DNA from: Bacteroidota bacterium
GTDB lineage: Bacteria; Bacteroidota; Bacteroidia; NS11-12g; UBA9320
Direction: 5' to 3'
Length of the DNA stretch: 64,000 nt
Assembly: GCA_013359235.1 (NCBI GenBank)
Contig: JABWCE010000003.1
Span: 62,001 to 126,000 of the forward strand
Every line of letters begins with the position of its first letter. The first letter of the stretch is position 1. The position numbers were made by a program, and so were the translations under genes. The notes under the pieces were generated by a model. It had not been told where the DNA came from. It was given only the letters and a program-made list of their open reading frames with translations, and did not search any database. Positions 48,077-57,793 of the stretch are shown piece by piece.

Positions 48077-49332
48077 AATTAAAACTAAATGCCGAAATAG
48101 CTAAAAAACTACTGATAGCAAGATGGCGACAAACTCTTGTTGCTGCTGTTGGGGTTACTTTCAGTATAACTATGTTCATCACTTTACTAAGTTTTATGAC
48201 CGGTTTAAACGACTTGCTCGACAATCTTATTTTAAACAGAACTCCGCATATAAACCTTTACAACGATATAAGACCAAGCCAAAATATGCCTGCTGATTTA
48301 TCAATAGAATTTAAAAATTATCATAATTTTATAAGTTCTGTAAAAGTAAAAAACCGCGATGCTGATATTTACAACAACAATGCAATTATCAAAACTCTGA
48401 AAAGCGATAATAGAATAAAAGGCATTGCTCCCAAAGTAATTACTCAGGTATTTTTTAATACTGGGCAATCGGTAATAGCAGGTGTAATAAATGGAATAGA
48501 TGTAGAAGCAGAAAAAAATCTGTTTTTTTTTGATGATTATATTACCAAAGGCAAATCAATTGATTTAAAAAACATTTCAAATAGTATAATACTTGGCAAA
48601 GGCTTAGCTGATAAACTACTTGCAAACATTGGTGATATAATTTATATTTCTACCACACAAGGCGAAACTTTTTCGCTCAAACTTGTAGGTATTTTTCAAT
48701 CAGGTTTACACGATTTTGATAAAACTCAAAGTTTCGCTTCATTAAGCACAGTACAAAAAATACTTAAAAAGCCCGCAAATTACATTACCGACATACAAAT
48801 AAAACTTTTTGATGTGAATAAAGCCCCGGCAATGGCTAAAGAGTTTAACAAAACTTTTGAAACCGATGCCGAAGATATTCAAACAGCAAATGCACAATTT
48901 GAAACAGGGAGTTTTATTAGAACAATAATTGCATATTCAGTAGGAATCACATTACTAATTGTGGCAGGTTTTGGAATTTACAATATTTTAAACATGATGA
49001 TTTATGAGAAAATGGATTCGATAGCAATTTTGAAAGCTACAGGTTTTGCGGGGCGTGACGTAAAAAATATTTTTATAATGATAGCTGTATGGATAGGTTT
49101 GTTTGGCGGAACACTTGGTTTAATCTTTGGTTTTTTGCTTTCATCGGTTATAGATCAAATACCATTTAACACAGCAGCTTTGCCAACCATAAAAACATTT
49201 CCTATAAATTATAACCCTTATTTTTATATAATTGGTTCGGTTTTTTCATTGATAACTACATATTTTGCGGGGTACTTTCCTGCCAGAAAAGCAAGTAAAA
49301 TAGATCCTGTAATTATAATTAGAGGCAAATAA
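48073..49332 (+). CDS. FtsX/LolC-type ABC transporter permease
   Basis: A 419-residue protein with four transmembrane helices: one at the N-terminus (about 22-45), a large periplasmic MacB_PCD-like domain (about 50-280), and three at the end, around the FtsX domain (IYNILNMMIYEKMDSIAILKATGF). Such permeases do not import; they move or pull lipids, lipoproteins, peptides or siderophores at the periplasmic side. Its ATG overlaps the adaptor stop by four bases. Confidence 0.88.
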   Translation: MKLKLNAEIAKKLLIARWRQTLVAAVGVTFSITMFITLLSFMTGLNDLLDNLILNRTPHINLYNDIRPSQNMPADLSIEFKNYHNFISSVKVKNRDADIYNNNAIIKTLKSDNRIKGIAPKVITQVFFNTGQSVIAGVINGIDVEAEKNLFFFDDYITKGKSIDLKNISNSIILGKGLADKLLANIGDIIYISTTQGETFSLKLVGIFQSGLHDFDKTQSFASLSTVQKILKKPANYITDIQIKLFDVNKAPAMAKEFNKTFETDAEDIQTANAQFETGSFIRTIIAYSVGITLLIVAGFGIYNILNMMIYEKMDSIAILKATGFAGRDVKNIFIMIAVWIGLFGGTLGLIFGFLLSSVIDQIPFNTAALPTIKTFPINYNPYFYIIGSVFSLITTYFAGYFPARKASKIDPVIIIRGK

Positions 49333-49335
49333 AAA

Positions 49336-50019
49336 ATGACAAAAACAATTTTAGAAGCCCAAAATATTACTAAGTATTTTCACGACCCCGTAACAACTAA
49401 AGTTTTAAACAATATTAATTTTAAAATAGATAAAGGTGAATTTGTGTCAATTGTTGGAAAATCGGGCTGTGGCAAATCTACTCTGCTTTATATACTTTCC
49501 ACAATGGACACAGATTACGAAGGAGATGTAATTATAGACAAGCAAAGCATGAAAAACAAAAAAGAAAAACAACTTGCATCAGTAAGAAATGAAAAAATAG
49601 GCTTTGTATTTCAATTTCATTACCTTTTAAACGAATTTTCTGTTATAGAAAACGTAATGTTACCAGGATTGAAACTCGGAAAACACACACGTGAAGAAGT
49701 AGAAAGCCGAGCTTTACAAAAACTAAAAATGCTTGAAATAGATAAACTTGCACTTAAAAAAGCAAATAAAATTTCGGGCGGCGAAAAACAAAGGGTAGCA
49801 ATTGCAAGAGCTTTGATTAATGACCCTTTGATAATAATGGGCGATGAACCAACGGGAAACCTTGATAAAAAAAACAGTTCAATAGTTTTTGATATTTTTA
49901 AAAAACTAAGCGATGAATATAATCAAACATTATTAATTGTTACACACGATCAAGGTTTTGCACAAAATACCAATAGAACTATAATAATGGAAGACGGTAA
50001 AATAATAAATCATGGATAA
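49336..50019 (+). CDS. ABC transporter ATP-binding protein (LolD/MacB type)
   Basis: A 227-residue ATPase with Walker A GKSGCGKST, Q-loop VFQFHYLLNEFSV, signature ISGGEKQRVAIARAL, Walker B IIMGDEPTGNLD and H-loop VTHDQ. The Q-loop sequence and TGNLD are typical for LolD/MacB partners. It pairs with the FtsX-type permease. The end overlaps the P-type ATPase start by eight bases. Confidence 0.93.
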   Translation: MTKTILEAQNITKYFHDPVTTKVLNNINFKIDKGEFVSIVGKSGCGKSTLLYILSTMDTDYEGDVIIDKQSMKNKKEKQLASVRNEKIGFVFQFHYLLNEFSVIENVMLPGLKLGKHTREEVESRALQKLKMLEIDKLALKKANKISGGEKQRVAIARALINDPLIIMGDEPTGNLDKKNSSIVFDIFKKLSDEYNQTLLIVTHDQGFAQNTNRTIIMEDGKIINHG

Positions 50020-52540
50020 TTTTACAGGATTAACGGACATTGAAGTTGCCGAAAACCGCTTAAAATATGGAGATAATGATGATGCAATAAATCAAAAAAA
50101 TCAGTTTTTAAAAGGTCTATTGGATATAATTGGCGAACCGCTTTTTATAATTCTGGTTTTTACATCAATTATATATTTTATCCTCAACCAAACAAACGAG
50201 GGCATAATAATGCTGGTAGCTTTGATATTTGTAGCCAGTATATCACTTTATCAGGAAAACAAGAGTAATAATGCACTTAAAGAATTGAACAAAATAAGCG
50301 AACCCCTATCCAGAGTATTACGAAACGGCATTGAAACCGAAATAAACAGCCAGCAAATTGTAGTAAATGATTTAATAATTGTAGAACAAGGAAATATTAT
50401 ACCGGCAGATGGTATAATTGTAAAAAGTAGCGACTTTTCAGTAAATGAAAGTATTTTGACAGGCGAATCATTACCAGTTGCAAAAAATGCAGTTTTGAAA
50501 ATCACAAATGAACCAACTGAAATAAATAAAATTTATAAAGGGACGCTGGTTTATGAAGGTATGTGTATAGCTTTGGTAAAAGCAACCGGGAAAAATGCAG
50601 AAATAGGAAAAATTGGAAAAAAACTCGAAGAAACTGTTACATCAAAAAGCTCACTTCAAATACAAATAAAAAACTTTGTAAAAAAAATGGTTGTTATCGG
50701 TGTTATTGCATTTGTAATAGTTTGGAGTATTAATTTCTATTTTACCAAAAATGTACTCACATCTTTACTTAGCGGACTTACACTTGCCATGTCAATACTT
50801 CCCGAAGAAATACCGGTTGCTTTCAGCACCTTTATGGCATTAGGAACTTATTATCTTTATAAAAAGAAAATAATAGTAAGAAACCCTCACACAGTAGAAA
50901 CTCTTGGGGCAGCAACAGTAATTTGTACCGATAAAACAGGTACAATTACACAAAATGAAATGCACCTTTCTGTAATTTACGATTTTAACAGCAACAAACT
51001 TTTTGATTTTACAAAAGAAGAATACAAATCAAATCAAGTTTTGGAATACGCCATGTGGGCATCAGAAACCAATCCTTATGACCAAATGGAAAAAAGTATT
51101 CACGAAGTTTTTTCAATCACAAATACTCGTGACAAACGGACTGAATACAAAATGATATATGAATATCCTTTAAGCGGCAATCCTCCATTTATGACTCATA
51201 TTTTTGAACAAATAAATAATCAGCAAAACATTATCATTGCTTGCAAAGGAGCTGTTGAAAGTGTTTTGAAACAATGCAAATTAACTAATGAAAATTTATT
51301 GAAAATTTACAATAATTACAATTTGCTTACTTCAAAAGGTTATAGAGTGCTTGCAGTTGCAAAATCAGAATATAAAGGTGTAAATTTCCCTACAACGCAA
51401 TTTGAATTTGATTTTGATTTTTTAGGGCTTACAGCATTTTACGACCCTCCAAAACCTAATATTAAAAAAGTAATTAATGAATTTTATAAAGCCGGAATTG
51501 AAGTAAAAATAATTACTGGTGATAATGCTGATACAACATCTGCTATTGCTTCGCAAATTGATTTTGAACATGGAAACGAAATACTTACAGGCACACAAGT
51601 TTTAGCAATGACAATTGAAGAACTTAGAAAAAAGGTTGTAACTGTAAACATTTTTGCCAGAATGTTTCCTGATGCAAAACTAAAAGTAATAGAAGCATTG
51701 AAACAAAACAATGAAATTGTAGCAATGACGGGTGACGGCGTTAATGATGCTCTGGCATTAAAAGCTGCTCACATCGGTATAGCTATGGGACAAAGAGGAA
51801 GCGAAGTAGCAAAAAAAGCTTCATCCTTGATTTTGATGAATGATGACCTCGAAAATATGGTTGATGCCATTGCACTTGGAAGAAGAATTTATGAAAATCT
51901 GAAAAAAGCCATTAGATATATTATTTCTATTCATATACCTATAATTTTAATAGTAACAATCCCTTTGCTGTTGTTTTGGAAATACAAATTTATTTTTTTC
52001 CCGATACATGTTATTTTTCTTGAACTCATAATGGGACCAACCTGTTCAATCATATACGAACGCGAACCAATAGAAAAAGATTCAATGACAAAAAAACCAC
52101 GTAAAATGCAGAATGATTACTTTTCGTGGCACGAACTTTCGCTGAGTATAATTCAGGGGTTAGCAATTACAATGGCTTGTATGCTCTTGGGATATTTCTT
52201 TATGAAAAACAATTACAGCGAAGAGTATGTGAGAACAATCGTTTTCTGTACTCTTATTTTTTGCAACATAATGCTCACATTAGTAAACCGTTCGTTTAAT
52301 TATTCAATTTTTGAAACAATAAAATACAAAAATTCACTTATACCATTAATAATTACCATTTCGCTTCTATTGCTTGCATCTTCAATTTTTATACAACCTG
52401 TAAGAGTAATATTCAGTTTTGAAATAATAAAATTCACAGATATATTAATATGTTTTGTGGCTGCATTTGCAGGTGTCAATTGGATAGAAATTTATAAATC
52501 ACATTTAAGAAATATTAAGAAAAAAAAACAATTTGATTAA
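50012..52540 (+). CDS. P-type cation-transporting ATPase
   Basis: The 842-residue pump has the actuator motif NESILTGESLPV, phosphorylation site CTDKTGTITQNE (Asp near residue 308), KIITGDNAD and MTGDGVNDALALKAAHIGIAMG. Overall order matches P2-type pumps. The M4 motif reads LPEEIPVAF where calcium pumps have PEGLP, and M6 reads LELIMGPTCS with no N-x-x-T-D-G. The ion is therefore uncertain. Translation is coupled to the ABC ATPase. A 14-bp palindrome follows the gene. Confidence 0.9.
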   Translation: MDNFTGLTDIEVAENRLKYGDNDDAINQKNQFLKGLLDIIGEPLFIILVFTSIIYFILNQTNEGIIMLVALIFVASISLYQENKSNNALKELNKISEPLSRVLRNGIETEINSQQIVVNDLIIVEQGNIIPADGIIVKSSDFSVNESILTGESLPVAKNAVLKITNEPTEINKIYKGTLVYEGMCIALVKATGKNAEIGKIGKKLEETVTSKSSLQIQIKNFVKKMVVIGVIAFVIVWSINFYFTKNVLTSLLSGLTLAMSILPEEIPVAFSTFMALGTYYLYKKKIIVRNPHTVETLGAATVICTDKTGTITQNEMHLSVIYDFNSNKLFDFTKEEYKSNQVLEYAMWASETNPYDQMEKSIHEVFSITNTRDKRTEYKMIYEYPLSGNPPFMTHIFEQINNQQNIIIACKGAVESVLKQCKLTNENLLKIYNNYNLLTSKGYRVLAVAKSEYKGVNFPTTQFEFDFDFLGLTAFYDPPKPNIKKVINEFYKAGIEVKIITGDNADTTSAIASQIDFEHGNEILTGTQVLAMTIEELRKKVVTVNIFARMFPDAKLKVIEALKQNNEIVAMTGDGVNDALALKAAHIGIAMGQRGSEVAKKASSLILMNDDLENMVDAIALGRRIYENLKKAIRYIISIHIPIILIVTIPLLLFWKYKFIFFPIHVIFLELIMGPTCSIIYEREPIEKDSMTKKPRKMQNDYFSWHELSLSIIQGLAITMACMLLGYFFMKNNYSEEYVRTIVFCTLIFCNIMLTLVNRSFNYSIFETIKYKNSLIPLIITISLLLLASSIFIQPVRVIFSFEIIKFTDILICFVAAFAGVNWIEIYKSHLRNIKKKKQFD

Positions 52541-52643
52541 GCCAATTTGATATATCAAAAAAAATCAAATCTGATTAAATAAAATACTAAGTTTCACTGT
52601 ATTTTTATTATTTGAGTTAATTTGAGAAAATAGTTCAAAATCT

Positions 52644-52651
52644 TATTTTCG
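52644..52651 (+). promoter_or_regulatory. Candidate -7 box of the VOC protein gene (one mismatch)
   Basis: TATTTTCG differs from TAnnTTTG by one base and ends four bases (CAGC) before the ATG at 52656, the same spacing as other boxes here. Confidence 0.4.
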
Positions 52652-52655
52652 CAGC

Positions 52656-53714
52656 ATGTCAAAATACATTTGCGGAATCCAACAGATTGGTTTAGGAGTT
52701 TCAGATATAAATAAATCATGGGATTGGTACAGCAAAAAATTAAAGATAAATGTTCCCGTTTTTGAAGAAGCGGCACAAGCAGCTTTAATGACAAAATACA
52801 CAGGTGGAAATGTTCATCTTCGTCATGCAATATTGGCAATAAGCATGGGAGGCGGAGGTGGTTTTGAAATTTGGCAATATACAAGCCGCACACCACAACC
52901 GGCTGAATTTGAGATTTTACCTGGCGACATTGGTTTTTTATTTCCAAAAATTCGTTGTAGAGATATATATAAAACTTTTGATGAATTTAATAAAACAGGA
53001 ATTGAAGTTTGCGGAAAAATAATTGAAAATATAGGCACTCATAAATATTTTTTTATAAAAGATAATTGCGGTAATGTTTTGCAGATAATAGAAAACAATT
53101 CGTGGATGACAGAAAGCGATGACCTTACGGGAGGCATTTGTGGAGTAGCAATAGGTGTAAGCAATATTGAAAACTCCTTAAAACTTTACAAAAACATACT
53201 TGGCTATGATACTGTAAAATACGATACACAAGGCAAAAGCTTAGATATGCAATCAATTGGCGGCGGAGATTATAACTATCGCAGAGTGCTATTAAAACAC
53301 AGTACCAAACGCAGTGGAGCATTTAGCCATTTGCTAAGAGAAACCGAAATAGAACTAATAGAAGTGCAAAACCGCACACCCCGTAAAATATTTGAAAACC
53401 GCTACTGGGGCGATTTGGGCTATATCCATCTCTGTTTTGATGTATCTGACATGAGCAAACTCAAAGAAGAACTTGAGAAAAATGGATTTAATTTTACTGT
53501 TGACAGCAGTTCGAGTTTTGATATGGGCGAAGCAGCCGGACATTTTACATATATTGAAGATCCTGACGGAAATCTCATAGAGTTTGTTGAAACTCATAAA
53601 ATACCTGTATTAAAAAAAATAGGATTTTATATAAACCTTCAAAAACGCAATAAATTTAAGCCACTTCCAAAATGGATGCTTAAACTTTTAAAATACAACA
53701 AGCGAAAAAACTGA
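52656..53714 (+). CDS. VOC (glyoxalase/bleomycin-resistance fold) family protein, two domains
   Basis: A 352-residue protein with two VOC modules (about 5-148 and 158-310). The first shows IGLGVSDINKSWDWYSKKL, and the second LKLYKNILGYDTVKY and the metal-side YIEDPDGNLIEFVE. Two histidines (HLCFDVSD and the early HLRHAIL) and a glutamate may ligate a divalent metal. The basic tail (KPLPKWMLKLLKYNKRKN) may contact membrane or nucleic acid. Substrate unknown. It is convergent with the helicase gene. Confidence 0.85.
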   Translation: MSKYICGIQQIGLGVSDINKSWDWYSKKLKINVPVFEEAAQAALMTKYTGGNVHLRHAILAISMGGGGGFEIWQYTSRTPQPAEFEILPGDIGFLFPKIRCRDIYKTFDEFNKTGIEVCGKIIENIGTHKYFFIKDNCGNVLQIIENNSWMTESDDLTGGICGVAIGVSNIENSLKLYKNILGYDTVKYDTQGKSLDMQSIGGGDYNYRRVLLKHSTKRSGAFSHLLRETEIELIEVQNRTPRKIFENRYWGDLGYIHLCFDVSDMSKLKEELEKNGFNFTVDSSSSFDMGEAAGHFTYIEDPDGNLIEFVETHKIPVLKKIGFYINLQKRNKFKPLPKWMLKLLKYNKRKN

Positions 53715-53721
53715 TTTTTGC

Positions 53722-55401
53722 TTATCTCCTTTTTCGGGAAGAAGCAGGTTCTACCTTGAGACGGCGGTTTTTCCAGTCAAATTTGTTAATCTTATTAAGT
53801 ACTGCTTTTAGCGAAGATTTTTCAATCTCAAAAAAACTAAATTTATCCAAAATCTCAATTTTGCCAAATTGCACTCTTTTTCCATTGCAGCATTCATTTA
53901 CAATTCCCATTAACCTTTGAGGATTGAGTTCGTCCATTTTTCCGCAGTTTATAAACAATCTTTCAAAATCTTCGTCATCTTGTCTGCCATAGCTTTTTGC
54001 TCTTCCTCTGTCATTTCCTCTTCGGTCTCTATCTCTGCCTCCTCTTCTTTCATCCGAGTAACTATTTGATTCTTCAGGTACATTTAAACTTGACGAATTT
54101 TTATAGTAAACCAAAAACCTGTGAAATTCTTCAGATACTATTTTTCTAATCAAATCTTCGCGTGTAATATTTTTAAACCTTTCAAAAATTTCGGGCAGAA
54201 AAGTCTCTATATCTTTATCTTTGGTTTCAGTTTGTTCAATTTTATCAATTAGGTTAAATAATTGAACTTTGCAAATTTCTGAACCTTCGGGAATAAGTTT
54301 CTTTTCAAATTTTTTCTTTATAAGGTTTTCGATAAATTTAATTTTGGGTTTTTCTTTTGAATTTACCAAAACAATCGAAATTCCAGTCTTTCCGGCTCTA
54401 CCTGTACGTCCGCTTCTGTGGGTATAGGTTTCGCTTTCATCAGGCAAATTGTAATTTATAACATGTGTAAGGCTATCAACATCTATACCCCTTGCAGCAA
54501 CATCAGTAGCTACCAATAAATTCAGGTTTTTATTTCTGAACTTTTCCATTACCCTATCGCGTTGTTGCTGGCTCAAATCTCCATGTAAAGGTTCTGCATT
54601 ATATCCGTCTTCTATTAATTTATCAGCCACTTTTTGTGTATCAATTTTTGTTTTACAAAAAATAATACCGTAAACACCGGGATAAAAATCTGCTATTCTT
54701 TTCAATGCCAGATAGCGGTCTTTTTCGCGAATGTAATAATAGTGATGTTCAACCTGTTCTGATGAAACATTTTTTTCGCCAACGGCAATTTCTACAGGAT
54801 CTATCATGTATTTGCGGGCAATTTTTTGAATTTCTCTTGGCATTGTTGCACTAAAGAGCATTGTGGTACGGTCGGCAGGGCAACTTGCCAAAATCAGGTT
54901 TATAGCATCAATAAAACCCATGTTAAGCATTTCATCGGCTTCATCAAGCACAAGAATTTCAATAGTTGAAAGGTTAGCAGCCTTTCTTTCAATAAGGTCA
55001 AGTAATCTTCCGGGTGTAGCAATTAGTATGTTTACACCTTGTTTTAGCTCTCTGATTTGATTAGAAATATTTGTACCACCATAAACTGAAAGCACTTTTA
55101 CATTCTTTAAATATTTTGAGTAATTCTCAATATCTTTGGCTATTTGCATACACAATTCGCGTGTGGGTGCAAGTACAAGCGAAGTTGGAGTTTTTACTTT
55201 TGTATCTGTCCACTCTAACAGTGGCAAGCCGAAAGCAGCGGTTTTTCCTGTACCTGTTTGTGCAAGACCTACAATATCCCGCCTGTTTTGCAAAACTTCG
55301 GGTATTACTTTTGCCTGTATTGGAGTTGGTGTTACAAAACCGAGTTCTTCAATGCCTTTTAATATTTCGGGTTTTAAACCGAATTCTTTAAAATTTGTCA
55401 T
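53722..55401 (-). CDS. DEAD-box RNA helicase
   Basis: The 559-residue helicase has Q-motif FVTPTPIQ, motif I AQTGTGKTA, Ia PTRELCMQ, II DEADEM, III SAT and VI HRSGRTGRAG. Beyond the core (about 1-370) a helical dimerisation part, an RGG-like DERRGGRDRDRRGNDRGR stretch and a DbpA-type RNA-binding domain (about 480-555) follow, matching DeaD/CsdA. These unwind RNA in ribosome assembly, mostly at low temperature. The leader holds a long inverted repeat. Confidence 0.95.
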   Translation of the reverse strand: MTNFKEFGLKPEILKGIEELGFVTPTPIQAKVIPEVLQNRRDIVGLAQTGTGKTAAFGLPLLEWTDTKVKTPTSLVLAPTRELCMQIAKDIENYSKYLKNVKVLSVYGGTNISNQIRELKQGVNILIATPGRLLDLIERKAANLSTIEILVLDEADEMLNMGFIDAINLILASCPADRTTMLFSATMPREIQKIARKYMIDPVEIAVGEKNVSSEQVEHHYYYIREKDRYLALKRIADFYPGVYGIIFCKTKIDTQKVADKLIEDGYNAEPLHGDLSQQQRDRVMEKFRNKNLNLLVATDVAARGIDVDSLTHVINYNLPDESETYTHRSGRTGRAGKTGISIVLVNSKEKPKIKFIENLIKKKFEKKLIPEGSEICKVQLFNLIDKIEQTETKDKDIETFLPEIFERFKNITREDLIRKIVSEEFHRFLVYYKNSSSLNVPEESNSYSDERRGGRDRDRRGNDRGRAKSYGRQDDEDFERLFINCGKMDELNPQRLMGIVNECCNGKRVQFGKIEILDKFSFFEIEKSSLKAVLNKINKFDWKNRRLKVEPASSRKRR

Positions 55402-55444
55402 TTTTTGTTTTTTATTTTATTTTGATTTTTTTAAATATTTTTAA

Positions 55445-55484
55445 TTCTTGTTATTGCGATGTTTGAAAAAATTTATAACAAGAA
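55445..55484. promoter_or_regulatory. Inverted repeat in the DEAD-box helicase leader
   Basis: TTCTTGTTAT (55445-55454) and ATAACAAGAA (55475-55484) are perfect 10-base arms with a 20-base spacer, 43 to 83 bp upstream of the helicase ATG. It may be a leader hairpin or an operator. Confidence 0.45.
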
Positions 55485-55502
55485 ATGTTATTTTGATGAT
55501 TT

Positions 55503-56528
55503 TTAAATACTTTGAACAGAGTTACTTTGGTACATTTCTATTGCTTGTTCTACCATTTCTTTCGAACCTGTAAAAAGTGGTACTCTTTGGTGTAGTTTTT
55601 CGGGTATAATTTCTAAAATTCGTTCGTTTCCTGTGCTTGCAATTCCTCCGGCTTGTTCGGCTATAAATGCTAATGGATTACATTCATACATAAGTCTCAA
55701 TTTGCCATTTGGTGATTTTACTGTTGGGGGATAAATAAAAATCCCTCCACGCAATAAATTGCGGTGAAAATCTGCAATCAACGAACCAATGTATCTTGCA
55801 GAATAAGGACGTTTAGTACTTTTGTCATTTTCTTTACAATAACTAATGTAATTTTTTACACCATCAGGAAATTCGTTATAATTTCCTTCATTTATTGAGT
55901 AAATACTACCTTTTTCAGGTATTTTAATATTGGGATGACTCAAGCAAAATTCGCCTATTGAACTATCTAAAGTAAAACCATTAACTCCATTGCCTGTTGA
56001 ATATACAAGCATAGTGCTTGAGCCATAAATTATATACCCTGCAGCAATTTGATTTTCTCCTTTTTGAAGGCAATCATCCATGGTTACTTCATCATGTACA
56101 TCTGAAAATCGCTTATAAATGCTAAAAATTGTTCCAATCGAAGCATTTACATCAATATTGCTACTGCCGTCAAGCGGGTCAATAGCTATTATATACTTAG
56201 ATTTATTACTGCCGGGGTTTTTAATTCTGATAATATCTTCATTTTCTTCTGATAGTATTGCGCAGCAATCACCTCCAAGCGAAAGTGCTGCAATGTATTC
56301 TTCGTTGGCAATAACATCAAGTTTTTTTACTTCTTCACCTTGTACATTTATTGAACCATGAGTTCCAAGTATATCAACAAGACCTGCTTTGCGTATATCG
56401 CGGTTTACAATTTTTGCAGCAATAATTATATCTAAAAACAATTTAGAGAGGTCTCCTGTTGCATCGGGAAACTGCATTTGCTGTTCAGAAATAAATTGGG
56501 ATATGGTTGTGACTTTTTTTGTTTTCAT
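55503..56528 (-). CDS. fbp: Fructose-1,6-bisphosphatase, class I
   Basis: A 341-residue enzyme that dephosphorylates fructose 1,6-bisphosphate in gluconeogenesis. Signature [22 protein letters not shown], the loop [39 protein letters not shown] and [13 protein letters not shown] are all in place. A TATATTTG box (56630-56637) is a candidate promoter about 100 bp upstream. The TPR gene lies upstream on the same strand. Confidence 0.96.
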   Translation of the reverse strand: MKTKKVTTISQFISEQQMQFPDATGDLSKLFLDIIIAAKIVNRDIRKAGLVDILGTHGSINVQGEEVKKLDVIANEEYIAALSLGGDCCAILSEENEDIIRIKNPGSNKSKYIIAIDPLDGSSNIDVNASIGTIFSIYKRFSDVHDEVTMDDCLQKGENQIAAGYIIYGSSTMLVYSTGNGVNGFTLDSSIGEFCLSHPNIKIPEKGSIYSINEGNYNEFPDGVKNYISYCKENDKSTKRPYSARYIGSLIADFHRNLLRGGIFIYPPTVKSPNGKLRLMYECNPLAFIAEQAGGIASTGNERILEIIPEKLHQRVPLFTGSKEMVEQAIEMYQSNSVQSI

Positions 56529-56629
56529 CTCTATTTTTTAAACTTTATGTGCCAATATTTTAAAAAAAACAGAGTGAAGAATATAAAGTTGTAAAGCCTG
56601 ACACACTGTATTTTTTCAAAATCAGGGTG

Positions 56630-56637
56630 CAAATATA
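56630..56637 (-). promoter_or_regulatory. Candidate -7 box of fbp
   Basis: TATATTTG on the minus strand fits TAnnTTTG; a leader of roughly 97 bases would follow. Confidence 0.4.
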
Positions 56638-56669
56638 GATAAAAAATGCCAACTATTCGCTAATAGGTT

Positions 56670-57674
56670 TTATTTGCAATATTTGTCAGAAAAATCTTTA
56701 GCCATATTATTGCATTTTTCAAAGGCTTTGCATGCTTCTGTAATATTACCCAGATTTATTTCGGCTATTCCAATATTAAAATAAAGCAAATCTTTTTCTT
56801 CAAAATTAAAAAGTTCTGCCATATTAAAATCTTTTTTAGCATTTTCATATTCATTTATTTGCATATAAAAAATTGCCCTGTCAAAAAACATACGGGCATC
56901 ATTGTGATTTATTTTTATAGCACACGAATAATCTTCAATTGCGGCACTGTATATGTCTAAAGCAGCATAAGATTCGCCTCTTTTTATGTATGCGATGTAG
57001 TTTGTTTTATCATTTATTATATATACATTATAATCTTCAATTGCTTTGTTGTAATTTTTAATACTCATATAATAATTTCCCCTCAAAAGAAATAGTTCAT
57101 AGTTTTCGGGTTTCAGTTCAATTGCTTTTGTCAAATCTTGAATTGCTCCCAAAGTATCAAACATTTTATATTTCACTGCACTTCTGGTAGTGTATTGTTG
57201 CGAGGTTAATGGTAAAAAATCAAGATATTGAAGTAAATCTTTTACGGCTTCCTCATTTTTATTCAATTTTTCGTAAGTATTGCTTCGGGCAAGGTATGCT
57301 TCGGCATCGTCGGGATTTTGAGTAATGTATTTGTCAAAATCTAATAAAGCATTTTTATAATCTTTGGTCATGTAACTAATAAATCCACGATTAAAATAGG
57401 CTTCATTCAAATCGGGGTTTATTGTTATTGCGGTATTAATATCTTTAAAAGCTTCGGGAAAATCTAAAAGCTCGCCATATACAGTACCTCGTCCTAAATA
57501 AGCTTCGGCAAATTCGGGCTTTAATGAAATTGCTCGAGTAAAATCTTTAATAGCACCAAGCATATTGCCTTCTTCCATTTTATTATTTGCACTTTCAACT
57601 AATTGCTCGGCAGTTTGCGCTATTGTGTTTATTGAAAAAAATATTAAAAATAATATATAAGTTAAAATTCTCAT
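56670..57674 (-). CDS. Secreted tetratricopeptide-repeat protein
   Basis: The ATG at 57674 is chosen over a TTG three bases upstream. The 334-residue product has a signal peptide (to about NTIAQ) and about eight TPR units, for example AIKDFTRAISLKPEFAEAYL, AFKDINTAITINPDLNEAYF and ALLDFDKYITQNPDDAEAYL. TPR arrays act as scaffolds; this one is periplasmic. A TAACTTTG box lies 31 bases upstream of the ATG. Confidence 0.9.
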   Translation of the reverse strand: MRILTYILFLIFFSINTIAQTAEQLVESANNKMEEGNMLGAIKDFTRAISLKPEFAEAYLGRGTVYGELLDFPEAFKDINTAITINPDLNEAYFNRGFISYMTKDYKNALLDFDKYITQNPDDAEAYLARSNTYEKLNKNEEAVKDLLQYLDFLPLTSQQYTTRSAVKYKMFDTLGAIQDLTKAIELKPENYELFLLRGNYYMSIKNYNKAIEDYNVYIINDKTNYIAYIKRGESYAALDIYSAAIEDYSCAIKINHNDARMFFDRAIFYMQINEYENAKKDFNMAELFNFEEKDLLYFNIGIAEINLGNITEACKAFEKCNNMAKDFSDKYCK

Positions 57675-57705
57675 CAAAAATTATTTTTTATTAAATAACG
57701 TAAAA

Positions 57706-57713
57706 CAAAGTTA
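57706..57713 (-). promoter_or_regulatory. -7 promoter box of the TPR protein gene
   Basis: TAACTTTG on the minus strand, 31 bases before the ATG. Confidence 0.5.
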
Positions 57714-57793
57714 GTTCTAATATAAATACCATTGTTTATAGTTTATTCCACACAATAAATATTAAATACATATAATTGTACACTTTAAAAGCA

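Noticed and set aside
52546..52559. TTTGATATATCAAA palindrome after the P-type ATPase gene as an FNR box or terminator
   Set aside because: The TTGAT halves are two bases apart, not the four needed for FNR boxes; no T-run follows on the plus strand; it is about 100 bp from the next gene's start.
57675..57793. preQ1 riboswitch before the queuosine transporter gene
   Set aside because: The expected stem-loop and A-rich tail pattern was not seen in the 119-bp region.
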